Shown piece after piece: positions 1 to 8,663 of a stretch of DNA of 64,000 nucleotides; position 1 is the first letter of the stretch; every line of letters begins with the position of its first letter. Both the position numbers and the translations under genes were made by a program. Source of the stretch: FEN-1350 sp964643355 (GTDB taxonomy: Bacteria; Planctomycetota; Phycisphaerae; Sedimentisphaerales; Anaerohalosphaeraceae); NCBI GenBank assembly GCA_964643355.1, contig CAZXPW010000016.1, positions 1 through 64,000 of the forward strand, written 5' to 3'. The notes below the pieces were generated by a model. That model searched no databases. It was not told the origin of the DNA and saw nothing but the letters and a program-made list of their open reading frames with translations.

Positions 1-121
1 AACTTCCACCTTATCCAACGGGAAATTTGGTCTTGACAATGGGGAGGGGGTTAAATGAAAGAAATGCAAACGATACCTTCTGTGATAGGGCCATCATTCC
101 AAGTTGTACTCTCATATACCC

Positions 122-1033
122 TCACTCCAGAACCTGATCTACAATCGTCGTCCGGCACGATGGATCCAACGGGTTACCACAGGCAAGCCACTCTTGCATA
201 ATGATAGCCAGATCTTCAAGATTCACATAACAATCATGATTGATGTCCCCCTGAAGTTCTTTCTGACAAAACCAAATGGTAAAGTGACTGTCACTTTGAT
301 CAGAGATAGAGGCATTGGAGGCGTCACTGATTCGGAGGAGACATTGTTTCGAAGTTACTTGGGGGACCGTCCAAATGTAGGTTCCGGTGTTCCCCTGGTT
401 TGGAGGATCGACTTCATTCCAGGTTTCTCCGGCATCGGTCGAGAATTCAATCTTGACTTGACTGACATCCCCCAAAGTATCCCATGTGGCTGTTACTATT
501 GTACCAGACCTCACGACCTCGCTGGCATTGAGCGATCGTAAAGTCAAAGAGGGGGGAAGAATTGTAAATGTATGCGAATATATTTGATGCAAAAACCCGT
601 ATCCTGTGAGTATCCAACATGAGAATTCTTTTTCACCTACACTTGTCGGGATATAGCTTATGTTGACTCGCTTGTACACCTCTCCCGGCATATCTGAATC
701 ATATAGTAACCAATAACATCCAGAATCAAAATACCCATCAAAAGGTTCCACAACGCCGTCAGGAGATTCAATGTGAACACTTCCCGAACAAGGATTAAAT
801 CCTGAAATAAGTCCAAAATCAAGTTCCCCAAGATAGCCATGTATAGCAAATGTGATTTCATGACCAACATAGGGACCACCCGTCTCATGTACATCAATCT
901 GTAACGCCGCATTTCCTGTCATCTGAAATACTATGGTACATGAAAGACATAATAATGCATACTTCACGGGATTAAAAACGAAGACAGTGCTTGATTTCTT
1001 TCGATCTGACATGCCTCCAGGTTGTTCTCTCAT
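122..1033 (-). CDS. Secreted protein with C-terminal dockerin-like motif
   Basis: About 303 residues, function unknown. The N-terminus carries basic residues followed by a hydrophobic stretch (about residues 20-42), which reads as a signal peptide or anchor. The middle part (about 155-250) is beta-rich and contains FSTDAGETWNEV and GNTGTYIWTVP, close to a segment in the RCC1-repeat protein at 44414-45868, so the two share an Ig-like module. The last 40 residues hold GDINHDCYVNLEDLAIIMQE, a Ca-binding dockerin/EF-hand-like loop seen at the C-end of many planctomycete secreted proteins. The start is placed at 1033 because GAGG lies 4-5 nt upstream. Alternatives are ATG at 1048 and ATG at 1012, the latter with GGAGG almost touching it. 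The location is probably outside the cytoplasm. No enzyme motif was seen. Confidence 0.7.
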   Translation of the reverse strand: MREQPGGMSDRKKSSTVFVFNPVKYALLCLSCTIVFQMTGNAALQIDVHETGGPYVGHEITFAIHGYLGELDFGLISGFNPCSGSVHIESPDGVVEPFDGYFDSGCYWLLYDSDMPGEVYKRVNISYIPTSVGEKEFSCWILTGYGFLHQIYSHTFTILPPSLTLRSLNASEVVRSGTIVTATWDTLGDVSQVKIEFSTDAGETWNEVDPPNQGNTGTYIWTVPQVTSKQCLLRISDASNASISDQSDSHFTIWFCQKELQGDINHDCYVNLEDLAIIMQEWLACGNPLDPSCRTTIVDQVLE

Positions 1034-1583
1034 ATAACCTCGTTCCATCCATAATGTCGCATATACTAAAACCCAACCTTGGCTTTTTTGTCAACTATAA
1101 TAATACTGGATTTCGCAATTTTCCTATCCGTATTATTCCCGATTCATTTCCCACTTTTCCCGTGGAATATCTATGACGACAAAAATAAATCATTTTCCCT
1201 AATATTTACCGATCCTGTAAATCGTGTTAATCGCGTCAAATTTATGCTCGTTTTCCTTCTGCCCTCTGCTTCCAGCCCACTTTCTTGCCCATCTTGCCAT
1301 TGTTCTTAGTGTCTTTGGGGCTTAGCATGAGGTATTTTCACCAGCGACCAGAGACCAGCGACAAGCGACTGTTCCTGTCTCCTTCTAACCCCTATATCCT
1401 ACATCCTATCTCCTAATCTAACCCCTGTATCCTAAATCCTGCTCCTTGAATCCTGTTAATCCCGTCCATCGCGTCTATAATTGTCTTTCTCTGCGATCTC
1501 CTTTCCCTCTCACCTCATGGGTTAAGAACATTTGATTGTATTGTGGATCGGCCATAGCCCATTCAGTGGGCCTTGTCGAAGGG

Positions 1584-1866
1584 GATGGGCTTTCGCAGAA
1601 ACATCGGTTCCTCTGGTACTCTTTTATCAATGAACTGGATTAGTACTTGGATCGGACAAGGTTGACTTTAGTCAGCCGTTGGATGAGGCCAAGACCTATC
1701 ACAGAAACATTTGTTCGTTTCGAGAATAGGTTGGGTCGAATCCAACAAGGAGCGAAGCTCCGTAGCCGATCCATTCTCTGTGACCTCTGTGACTCTGTGG
1801 TAAATATAAATCTTGTTAATCCTGTAAATCGCGTCTAATATTTTTGCTTTTCATTGCTGGCTGCTC
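1584..1866 (+). repeat. 283-bp direct repeat, copy 1
   Basis: Read base by base, this is identical to 2046-2328. Similarity continues about 40 bp further upstream with a few mismatches and one indel (from about 1545, matching about 2008). Both copies include a 63-codon open frame starting MDRTRLTLVS, which is conserved only because the DNA is identical. No terminal inverted repeats or target duplication were noticed. Confidence 0.9.
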
Positions 1867-2045
1867 GCTGCCCGCTTCTGGCTGCTTTTCCTTCCCGTCT
1901 CCGGCCTATTCGTCCCTCCCGGCCTCCAGTCTCCGGTCTCCGGCCCGTTAGCCCTCTGCGGTCTCTTTCATCTTTCATACCATTCATAAAGAGTGATTTC
2001 GCTGTTCGGATCGGCCGTAGCCCATGTAGTGGGCATGTCGAAAGG

Positions 2046-2328
2046 GATGGGCTTTCGCAGAAACATCGGTTCCTCTGGTACTCTTTTATCAATGAACTGG
2101 ATTAGTACTTGGATCGGACAAGGTTGACTTTAGTCAGCCGTTGGATGAGGCCAAGACCTATCACAGAAACATTTGTTCGTTTCGAGAATAGGTTGGGTCG
2201 AATCCAACAAGGAGCGAAGCTCCGTAGCCGATCCATTCTCTGTGACCTCTGTGACTCTGTGGTAAATATAAATCTTGTTAATCCTGTAAATCGCGTCTAA
2301 TATTTTTGCTTTTCATTGCTGGCTGCTC
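2046..2328 (+). repeat. 283-bp direct repeat, copy 2
   Basis: Second copy of the repeat at 1584-1866, offset by 462 bp. The 179 bp between the copies is pyrimidine-rich and not repeated. Perfect identity implies recent duplication or ongoing gene conversion. Confidence 0.9.
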
Positions 2329-2380
2329 ACTGCTGACTTTTTGTCCTTTGCGTCTCCGCGTGAAGCGCATTTCACCAGCG

Positions 2381-2480
2381 ACAAGCGACTTTCCCCATCC
2401 TTTTACCAGAGACCAGAGACAAGAGACAAGCGACTTTCCCCATCCTTTTACCAGAGACCAGAGACCAGCGACAAGCGACT
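2381..2480 (+). repeat. 45-bp tandem repeat (about 2.2 units)
   Basis: ACAAGCGACT recurs at 2381, 2426 and 2471, exactly 45 bp apart. The first two are followed by TTTCCCCATCCTTTTACCAG and runs of GAGACCAGAGAC. A related fragment lies at 1340-1370. The sequence is low-complexity and not coding as far as can be seen. Confidence 0.8.
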
Positions 2481-2975
2481 ACTATGCCGATAGGAAACAA
2501 TCACTACTGATTCAAATATCCTATGGGAATTATCCGGTACCACACCCAATTATCCGATAAATGGACTTTGTAATAACAATATTAAAAAACCCAGCAAGAT
2601 CGTGCTAATCAGAAATGCAAGTTGTTGGCATACAGGGACTTACGATATTTAGGATCAGCAAGATAGTATCAATAGCTCGCAATCCTTTGTCATACAATGA
2701 TTTGCATCTCCAAATACACCCCAAAATCGCATTTTGTTCGCGTTTTGAACACGACGATTTGATACGATCATGCTATTTTTAGCCCCTATCCTGCTGTGTT
2801 TCAGACACTAATTTGCTGTCATTATTCCTTAACTTGTTGAATAGCAGGACTATGTAAATGCATCTGATATATCGGGAAATATTGAATATTCGTATCCCGC
2901 CTGCCTCAAAAGACTTATGCTCCAAAATACCCGAAAAGTCGAATCCACTATGCGGCATTAAGCCCGATATACTCT

Positions 2976-3102
2976 GATCTTGCTGCTCATTTATCCCGAT
3001 CCTGCTATTGTTTGCTGCGATCCTGCTGGCTTCGTATGCAATTCTACATACCATTGTCCCGATCCTGCTGGTTTTTTGCGCGATATTGCTGAGCGTCATG
3101 CC
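2976..3102. repeat. 21-bp periodic degenerate repeat (GATCCTGCTG core)
   Basis: GATCTTGCTG, GATCCTGCTA, GATCCTGCTG, GATCCTGCTG and GATATTGCTG start at 2976, 2998, 3019, 3061 and 3082. The spacing is 22, 21, 42 and 21, and the slot at 3040 holds a decayed copy. On the minus strand the 21-bp unit reads as a seven-residue repeat with a recurring SRI/CRI triplet inside a 112-codon open frame (2779-3117). Whether it is translated is unknown. Similar AGCAAGAT words in the opposite sense lie near 2592 and 2655. Confidence 0.6.
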
Positions 3103-3264
3103 CCGGCTAATCTTCAAATTGGATCGTATTCGATATTGCCCTATTCTTCACAATAAAACGGAGATCGAAATTCAAACAATTGCTCGGTTCCGGCCGAATC
3201 AAATGCTCTTCCACAATTCAATTCGATTCCGACAATCAACGAAAATTAGCCCTGAATATTTTTA

Positions 3265-3294
3265 TTGCACTGGCATACACAAATGCCGTACTAT
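3265..3294 (+). promoter_or_regulatory. Sigma-70-like promoter with inverted repeat in the spacer
   Basis: TTGCAC (3265-3270), an 18-bp spacer and TACTAT (3289-3294) lie ahead of the ATG at 3322. The spacer contains the inverted repeat GGCAT-6-ATGCC (3272-3287), a plausible operator between -35 and -10. Read by eye only. Confidence 0.45.
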
Positions 3295-3321
3295 TATATA
3301 GGGTTTTTGAAAGGATTTGAC

Positions 3322-4299
3322 ATGTTTGGGATCGTATCGGTTTTAATATTGGGTTTCTGCGGGATTTTGGAAACTCCCGTCAATGATTCTGACTGCAAAA
3401 TCAAGGAAATTCTTGCGATTCGCGGCCCTAATTCCTTTGTCTGTCGTGCGGCGGACGGTTCCCGTTTTGGCCCGGCCAGATTGTTTGTCACAATCCGAGG
3501 AATTGACGCTCCCGAATCAGTTTCCCCGCAATCTCTGGCATTTTTGGATTCCATCCTCAACAATGCCCAAACAATCCGGCTTTCCAATATTGAAATGGCC
3601 AGTTTCTTTCGTTTGACCTGTTCCGTTGAAGTTGACGGGAAAGACTTATCTCAAATACTTGTTAGCAAAGGAGTTGCGCAATTTCATCAATCGGAGTCAT
3701 TGCCTGTCCCCTCGGTTTCTGTTCCCGATTCCCTCGGTCGTTCTGCCGTGTCGATCCATGCTTGTCCGCCCCGATCCTCGCCCGCCCGGAATGTTCGATT
3801 GACCGATTGGAAATCGCTTCTGGATCAGACAGTCGATTTATCCAGAATCATGCCGGATACTCCCTTTGGCAACGCCTTGGAACAGATTCGAACCTCGATC
3901 CAACCCCCTCTTGCGATGATGATCAACTGGAACGATCTGCGTCAAAATGCCTTTATCGAGCCATCCTCACCGGTTGGCCTGGATGGACTGAAGCGGATCG
4001 ATATCGGAACGGCCTTGGAGCTAATCTGCAATGCCGTCGATGGCGGCAAGGGAAGGGTTTCCTTCACCCAGAGAGGAAAGGTCGTCGTTGTGGCCTCCCG
4101 GGAATCACTGGGGGATCCAAAAACCCTGCGAATCATTGATATCAGCGAGTTATCCGCCCCCAAAAGCACCGGATATGGAATGAGCCCCATGTTCGGGGGT
4201 TATGGATCCAGTACGGGATCCGGATATGGAATGGCCGGTTCTATTGGAAATCAGATTGGAGGGATGATTCCCAATTTGAATTCCGGACTGAGTCGTTGA
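3322..4299 (+). CDS. SNase-like domain fused to an STN/secretin-like domain
   Basis: 325 residues. A hydrophobic N-terminus (1-16) suggests export or a membrane anchor. Residues about 28-122 resemble a staphylococcal-nuclease (TNase) fold: IRGIDAPE at 58-65 matches the family RLxGIDxPE motif, and FFRLTCSVEVDGKDLSQILV (96-115) matches the second half. The Arg normally three residues before the Gly is Thr57, while Glu65 and Arg97 remain, so nuclease activity is doubtful. Residues about 165-262 have the pattern of the short STN/secretin-like domain frequent in planctomycete proteins (TPFGNALEQI..., VVVASRESL). The tail is Gly/Ser/Tyr/Met-rich. The start at 3322 gives a clean signal-like N-terminus and has AAAGGA about 7 nt upstream. 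It has its own promoter at 3265. The functional role is unknown. Confidence 0.6.
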   Translation: MFGIVSVLILGFCGILETPVNDSDCKIKEILAIRGPNSFVCRAADGSRFGPARLFVTIRGIDAPESVSPQSLAFLDSILNNAQTIRLSNIEMASFFRLTCSVEVDGKDLSQILVSKGVAQFHQSESLPVPSVSVPDSLGRSAVSIHACPPRSSPARNVRLTDWKSLLDQTVDLSRIMPDTPFGNALEQIRTSIQPPLAMMINWNDLRQNAFIEPSSPVGLDGLKRIDIGTALELICNAVDGGKGRVSFTQRGKVVVVASRESLGDPKTLRIIDISELSAPKSTGYGMSPMFGGYGSSTGSGYGMAGSIGNQIGGMIPNLNSGLSR

Positions 4300-4432
4300 T
4301 CCAGCCGTTTACGGGTGGGATCGTCGTTGGGGGAAATGTCTCCTTTCTGGGTCCTATAATGCATGGATATTTGCTTGATTTCATCGTTTATCTGCCGGTG
4401 TTTCCGAGTTAAGATTTCCGGCGAAAGGACCG

Positions 4433-7108
4433 ATGAAATCTGAGAGACAGAGTGCCTATTGTGGGTGGTCGGTCCCGATCATGGTTGATTTCGACAGAAG
4501 GATTGCTGTCATGCATACAATCAGGACTTTTACGGTGAAACCTTCGCTTCCGCAACCGTTGGATGATCTTCGTGTGATCGCCAACAACCTTTACTGGTCA
4601 TGGCACACGGAGATCATGGATATCTTCCGACGGGTTGATTATGATTTGTGGAAGCAATGCATGCACAATCCGGTCAAGATGCTCGGGATGGTCTCCCAGG
4701 CCCGGCTGGAAGATCTGGCGGAAAATGAGGGCTTTCTGTATCAGTTGAAACAGGCCCGTGAAACGCTGGAAGAAACCAAAAACGCGCCGAGTTGGTATGA
4801 TAAAGTCTATGCCAAGTCCGGCCGACCGCTGATCGCCTATTTCAGCGCCGAGTTCGGCATCCACGAAAGCATCCCGGTCTATTCGGGGGGGCTGGGTATC
4901 CTGGCCGGCGATCATCTGAAGAGCGCCTCGGATTTGGGACTTCCTCTGGTGGGCGTGGGGTTGATGTATCAGAAAGGGTATTGCCGGCAATACCTCAATT
5001 CCGACGGATGGCAACAGGAACACTATATTGACAATGATTTCTACAACATGCCGCTGGAACTGGTCCGCAAAAAGGGCAAACGCCCGTTGGTGGTCGGGAT
5101 CCAGTTCCCCGGCCGTACCGTCAGTGCGCAGGTTTGGAAGGTCGATGTCGGTCGGGTTCAGTTGTATCTTCTGGATACCAATATCCCCATGAACGCCCTC
5201 GAAGACCGCATTATCACCCAACAACTCTATGGCGGCGATTCGGAGATGCGGATTTGCCAGGAGATGGTTCTGGGAATCGGCGGGCTCAAGGCCCTGTATG
5301 CAATCGGCATCGAGCCGACGGTCTGTCACATGAATGAGGGGCATGCCGCGTTCATGTCGCTGGAGCGCGTCCGTCGTCTTCGCAGCGCGCTGGGACTGAC
5401 CTTTGATGAAGCTTTGGAAATCGCCAAGGCCGGAAATGTCTTTACCGTGCATACTCCCGTCGCCGCGGGGAACGACGAATTTTCCGTCGAGTTGATGGAC
5501 AAATATTTCGGCAGTTACTACGGCAAGCTGGGCATCAACCGCAAACAATTCCTCGGACTGGGTCGAATCGATCCGGAAAACGATACGGAAAAATTCAAGA
5601 TGCCGGTGCTGGCCATTCGGATGAGCGCGTATCGCAACGGCGTCAGTCAACTTCACGGCCAGGTTTCCCGCAAGATCTGGAGGGGCCTGTGGCCGGACCT
5701 GCCGGAAGACGAAGTCCCGATTCAGGCGATCACCAACGGCGTGCACATCAAGTCCTGGCTCAGCGCCGAGATGAACAATCTGTACGAGCGGTACCTCGGC
5801 GTCAAATGGCTGGATGAGGTGGTTGATAAGTCCATCTGGCACAACATTGATCAGATCCCCGACGAAGAATTGTGGCGGATTCACCAGCGATGCAAGGAAC
5901 GAATGGTGGGCTTCGCCCGGGCTCGTCTGCGGAGACAACTGCAACGACGCGGGGCGTTCCTGTCGGAAATCGAACAATCCGATGAGGCGCTGGATCCCGA
6001 AGCCCTGACCATCGGATTCGCCCGGCGGTTTGCCACTTACAAACGGGGAAACTTGCTTCTTCGCGAACCCGTGCGACTGATGAAGCTCCTGACGCAGACG
6101 GATCGGCCGGTCCAATTCCTCTTCGCCGGCAAGGCCCATCCCCGCGACACGGAGGGCAAAGAGCTGATTCGTCAGATCAATCATTTTGCCAAGGAAAACG
6201 ATATCCGTCGTCGGTTTGTTTTTCTGGAAGATTACGATATCGATATCGCTCGGTACATGGTTCAGGGTGTGGATGTGTGGCTCAACAATCCGCGTCGTCC
6301 CCTGGAGGCCAGCGGAACCAGCGGTATGAAGGCGGCGGTCAACGGGATTCTGAATATGAGCACGCTGGACGGCTGGTGGTGCGAAGGGTATATCCCCGAC
6401 GGGGGCTGGGTCATCGGCGCCGGGGAGGAATACGAAAATCTCGAATATCAGGATCAAGTCGAATCGCAGGCGATTTTCAATTTGCTGGAAAACGAGGTGG
6501 TTCCGGTTTTCTATTCCCGCTCCAAGGACAAATTGCCCCATCGCTGGATCAAACGAATGAAAAACACCATCAAGTGGTGCGCTCCCCGATTCAATACCAG
6601 CCGGATGGTGGCCGAATATACCCGCAAGTTCTACAATCCCGCCGCGGCGCGTTGGCGGTATCTGACATCGGACGACATGGCTCGAGCCAAAGGGCTTTCA
6701 CTGTGGAAGACGAATATCCGCAACGCATGGCAGGATCTGTCCATTGAGCAAGTGGAAGTCCATGTGGACGACGGGAAAAATGTGTGTGAACTGAATGTCA
6801 AACAACCGGAACTGGAAGTGGGATCTCAGCTTCGCGTAACGGCCAAGCTCAAACTCGGTCGGCTTCGGCCGGAAGACCTCGCCGTCGAGATGGTCCACGG
6901 AACGGTGAACTCAAACGGTCAGATCGAACACGGCGAAATCACTCGTATGGAGTACCAGTCGAATCCGGAGAGCAACGGCTCCGTCGGATTTATGGGATCC
7001 ATCACTTGTCGGTCATCCGGACAACATGGTTTTGCCCTGCGGGTATTGCCGCGGCACGAGGATATGGGCGATCCATATGAATTAAATCTGATTCGGTGGG
7101 AAAAATAA
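4433..7108 (+). CDS. glgP: Alpha-glucan (glycogen) phosphorylase, GT35
   Basis: 891 residues. It catalyses phosphorolysis of alpha-1,4-glucan to glucose-1-phosphate with pyridoxal phosphate. It belongs to the short TIGR02094-type phosphorylases with an N-terminal DUF3417 region (about 30-140: LPQPLDDLRVIANNLYWSWH). The PLP-lysine motif EASGTSGMK ends at Lys633, and NEGHAAFMSLER and GFARRFATYKR, both typical of the family, are present. A C-terminal beta-type extension follows residue about 740. The first ATG has AAAGGA 5 nt upstream. An internal ATG at 4511 (MHTIRTFTVKPSLP) also has AAGGA and matches the usual family N-terminus, so the true protein may be 865 residues. A TATAAT at 4355 lacks a clear -35 partner. 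A strong terminator follows. It is a lone gene, without other glycogen genes nearby. Confidence 0.93.
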   Translation: MKSERQSAYCGWSVPIMVDFDRRIAVMHTIRTFTVKPSLPQPLDDLRVIANNLYWSWHTEIMDIFRRVDYDLWKQCMHNPVKMLGMVSQARLEDLAENEGFLYQLKQARETLEETKNAPSWYDKVYAKSGRPLIAYFSAEFGIHESIPVYSGGLGILAGDHLKSASDLGLPLVGVGLMYQKGYCRQYLNSDGWQQEHYIDNDFYNMPLELVRKKGKRPLVVGIQFPGRTVSAQVWKVDVGRVQLYLLDTNIPMNALEDRIITQQLYGGDSEMRICQEMVLGIGGLKALYAIGIEPTVCHMNEGHAAFMSLERVRRLRSALGLTFDEALEIAKAGNVFTVHTPVAAGNDEFSVELMDKYFGSYYGKLGINRKQFLGLGRIDPENDTEKFKMPVLAIRMSAYRNGVSQLHGQVSRKIWRGLWPDLPEDEVPIQAITNGVHIKSWLSAEMNNLYERYLGVKWLDEVVDKSIWHNIDQIPDEELWRIHQRCKERMVGFARARLRRQLQRRGAFLSEIEQSDEALDPEALTIGFARRFATYKRGNLLLREPVRLMKLLTQTDRPVQFLFAGKAHPRDTEGKELIRQINHFAKENDIRRRFVFLEDYDIDIARYMVQGVDVWLNNPRRPLEASGTSGMKAAVNGILNMSTLDGWWCEGYIPDGGWVIGAGEEYENLEYQDQVESQAIFNLLENEVVPVFYSRSKDKLPHRWIKRMKNTIKWCAPRFNTSRMVAEYTRKFYNPAAARWRYLTSDDMARAKGLSLWKTNIRNAWQDLSIEQVEVHVDDGKNVCELNVKQPELEVGSQLRVTAKLKLGRLRPEDLAVEMVHGTVNSNGQIEHGEITRMEYQSNPESNGSVGFMGSITCRSSGQHGFALRVLPRHEDMGDPYELNLIRWEK

Positions 7109-7132
7109 TTCACCCTGTCGCATCAAGCGCGC

Positions 7133-7171
7133 AAAAAACCCTCGACGAACAAATCGGCCGAGGGTTTTTTT
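7133..7171. terminator. Bidirectional rho-independent terminator
   Basis: AACCCTCG (7137-7144) pairs with CGAGGGTT (7159-7166) across a 14-nt loop. A-run and T-run flanks on the two sides allow it to serve both glgP and the convergent PTS gene. Confidence 0.85.
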
Positions 7172-7173
7172 GT

Positions 7174-7632
7174 TTACTCGTTTTCTTTGACGCTGATCAG
7201 CTCGTACACCTGAGAGGCGGATGTGGCCTTTTCCAGTTTGGCTTTGAGCTCCTCATCCAAAAGTAGACGGCTGATCCGGGCCAGGGCCTGAATATGCGGG
7301 CCCGTTCGATCCATCGGAGAGACCAGAAGGACAATAATCGAAACGGGTTTATGATCGATACTGTCGAAGTCGATCGGGTCGGAAATGATTCCGATCGCCA
7401 TGACCAGTTCTTTCACGCCAGCGCATTTTCCATGGGGAATGGCGATCCCGGAACCGATGCCGGTACTTCGGGTTTGCTCGCGAATCATTACGGCTTCCAG
7501 GACGCTGTTGCGATCCAGCAGGTGCCCGGAAGAGGCCAGAAGATCGATCAATTCCGTAATGGCCGATTCCTTGTCTTTCGACACCATCGGCACTTTTACA
7601 CACGCCGGTTGTAATATTTCCGTCAAGATCAT
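7174..7632 (-). CDS. PTS EIIA-type (PtsN/fructose-like) protein
   Basis: 152 residues, the full length of a single PTS EIIA type-2 domain. The phospho-acceptor is His67 in GIAIPHGK. The flanking TRSTGIGSG (55-62) and the later SPMDRTGPHIQALARISRLL (second conserved His) are typical. No EIIB or EIIC domain is attached and no transporter gene lies nearby, so a regulatory EIIA-Ntr role is more likely than sugar uptake. It converges with glgP across a shared terminator, which suggests, but does not prove, a link to carbon storage. A weak promoter is visible upstream (7694-7722). The Shine-Dalgarno sequence is poor. Confidence 0.88.
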   Translation of the reverse strand: MILTEILQPACVKVPMVSKDKESAITELIDLLASSGHLLDRNSVLEAVMIREQTRSTGIGSGIAIPHGKCAGVKELVMAIGIISDPIDFDSIDHKPVSIIVLLVSPMDRTGPHIQALARISRLLLDEELKAKLEKATSASQVYELISVKENE

Positions 7633-7693
7633 AGGTCAACACACCAAAAAAAGGGATGGTACTCTTGTTTTCCCGCAATCAAACAAGTTCAGT

Positions 7694-7722
7694 ACTATAC
7701 GCAGATTATATCGTCAAAGCAA
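7694..7722 (-). promoter_or_regulatory. Possible sigma-70-like promoter of the EIIA gene
   Basis: On the minus strand, TTGCTT (7722-7717), 17 bp and TATAGT (7699-7694) lie about 60 bp upstream of the ATG at 7632. By eye only. Confidence 0.35.
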
Positions 7723-7886
7723 GCCCTATGGTCGAATTTTGATGAAAGAAATAATTATATCCTACTTTGTCTGTGGGGTACGGTGTGTTCAGGGAGCGTT
7801 CCAATGGGATCAATTGGAGAATCGCCGATAAAAACGCCCCTTGGACGCTATTTTCAAGACGGGACTTGATATACGGCTGCTGAAAA

Positions 7887-8615
7887 TCAGGATGTGGATT
7901 CGGCCATCTCGGGTTGATGTTGTTGCGCCGCCATTCTTTTTCTGCGTTTGATCGTCCGGACCGGTTTGTTTGTGTCTGAATCTTCGTTCAAGGCAACGCG
8001 AAGGGCGTCTTCGGCATTCGGGGCGAATAAGTCGGCTCCAATTTCCTCCCAAAGGCCTTCGGCGCGATTGAACACGCCTCCCGACAACATAATTTTCATA
8101 TTTGGGAATGCATTGATACTCCGGATGCGGTCAATCATCTGCCGGATTTCGGGCATTTGAGGCGGAGTCAGTCCGTAAAACAACAGGATGTCCGGATGGA
8201 ATCCATGAATGAAGCTCAGGATGTCTTCCTGATTGACTCGCCCCCCCAAGAACCGCGAATCCCAGCCGTCACTTTCAAACATGTCCGCTACCATTTGTCC
8301 GCCCAATTCGGCATTTTCATCGGGGCTTGAACAAATCACGATTCGTTTGTTGCGCTCGGGTTTTCGCGGCAACTTGTTCTGGAGTTGATCGACGATCGTC
8401 CGGTTTATCCTTGATGCGAAGGCCTCCTGGGCCGAATCAATCTGTTCCTGGGCATGCAGTTTTTCAATCTCGATCATAATCGGCCAAATAATATCCATAT
8501 AGACTCTGTTGGCCGGAATTCCCAGTTGAAGCGCTTCTTCAATGACCATTCGGGATTGATAACGATTTCCTTCAAGAAGTGCCGATAGATACCGCTCCAG
8601 AAATTGTTCTTTCAT
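7887..8615 (-). CDS. B12-binding-fold protein lacking the cobalt-ligand His
   Basis: 242 residues. The N-terminal half (about 1-95) is helical like the cap (B12-binding-2) domain of methionine-synthase and CarH-type sensors. Residues about 100-225 follow the cobalamin-binding Rossmann pattern: a segment at the DxHxxG site (SSPDENAELGGQMV), then WDSRFLGG, HPDILLFYGLT, MLSGGVFN and IGADLFAPNAEDAL. The DxHxxG equivalent reads ENAELG, so the base-off His is Ala. The protein may bind a cobalamin differently or only keep the fold. A basic tail (IKRRKR) ends the protein. The start at ATG 8615 has GAGG 6 nt upstream; a TTG at 8627 is in frame. It is divergent from mlaE. A sensor or regulator role is inferred. 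Confidence 0.7.
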   Translation of the reverse strand: MKEQFLERYLSALLEGNRYQSRMVIEEALQLGIPANRVYMDIIWPIMIEIEKLHAQEQIDSAQEAFASRINRTIVDQLQNKLPRKPERNKRIVICSSPDENAELGGQMVADMFESDGWDSRFLGGRVNQEDILSFIHGFHPDILLFYGLTPPQMPEIRQMIDRIRSINAFPNMKIMLSGGVFNRAEGLWEEIGADLFAPNAEDALRVALNEDSDTNKPVRTIKRRKRMAAQQHQPEMAESTS

Positions 8616-8663
8616 AATTGACCTCAAAAGAATCGTTTATTTTAACAATTTGCAAAAAATGAA

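Larger units (their letters stand above)
1034..3264. other. Repeat-rich non-coding stretch of about 2.2 kb
   Basis: No convincing gene was seen; the open frames here are short, unrelated to known families and run through repeats. The stretch contains a 283-bp perfect direct repeat, a 45-bp tandem repeat and a 21-bp periodic repeat, each listed separately. It also holds scattered copies of a TCCTGTWAATC-type word: 1211-1240, 1448-1480, 1811-1840 and 2273-2302, usually followed by CGCGTC. ACCAGAGACCAGCGACAAG-like words occur at 1340-1370 and 2376-2480. Base composition is visibly more AT-rich and pyrimidine-skewed than the flanking genes. Confidence 0.7.

Noticed and set aside
1647..1838. Identical 63-codon frames in both 283-bp repeats as a duplicated gene
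   Set aside because: Conserved only because the DNA copies are identical; no ribosome site or family support.
2976..3102. CRISPR array
   Set aside because: The 21-bp cores are degenerate and have no spacers of constant length, and no cas genes lie nearby.
2779..3117. 112-codon frame with SRI heptads as a gene
   Set aside because: The period is a DNA repeat, no Shine-Dalgarno sequence was seen and the remaining part has no motif. Kept only as a repeat and a finding.
4598..6541. 647-codon open frame antisense to glgP
   Set aside because: glgP is certain; the antisense frame has no family signature.
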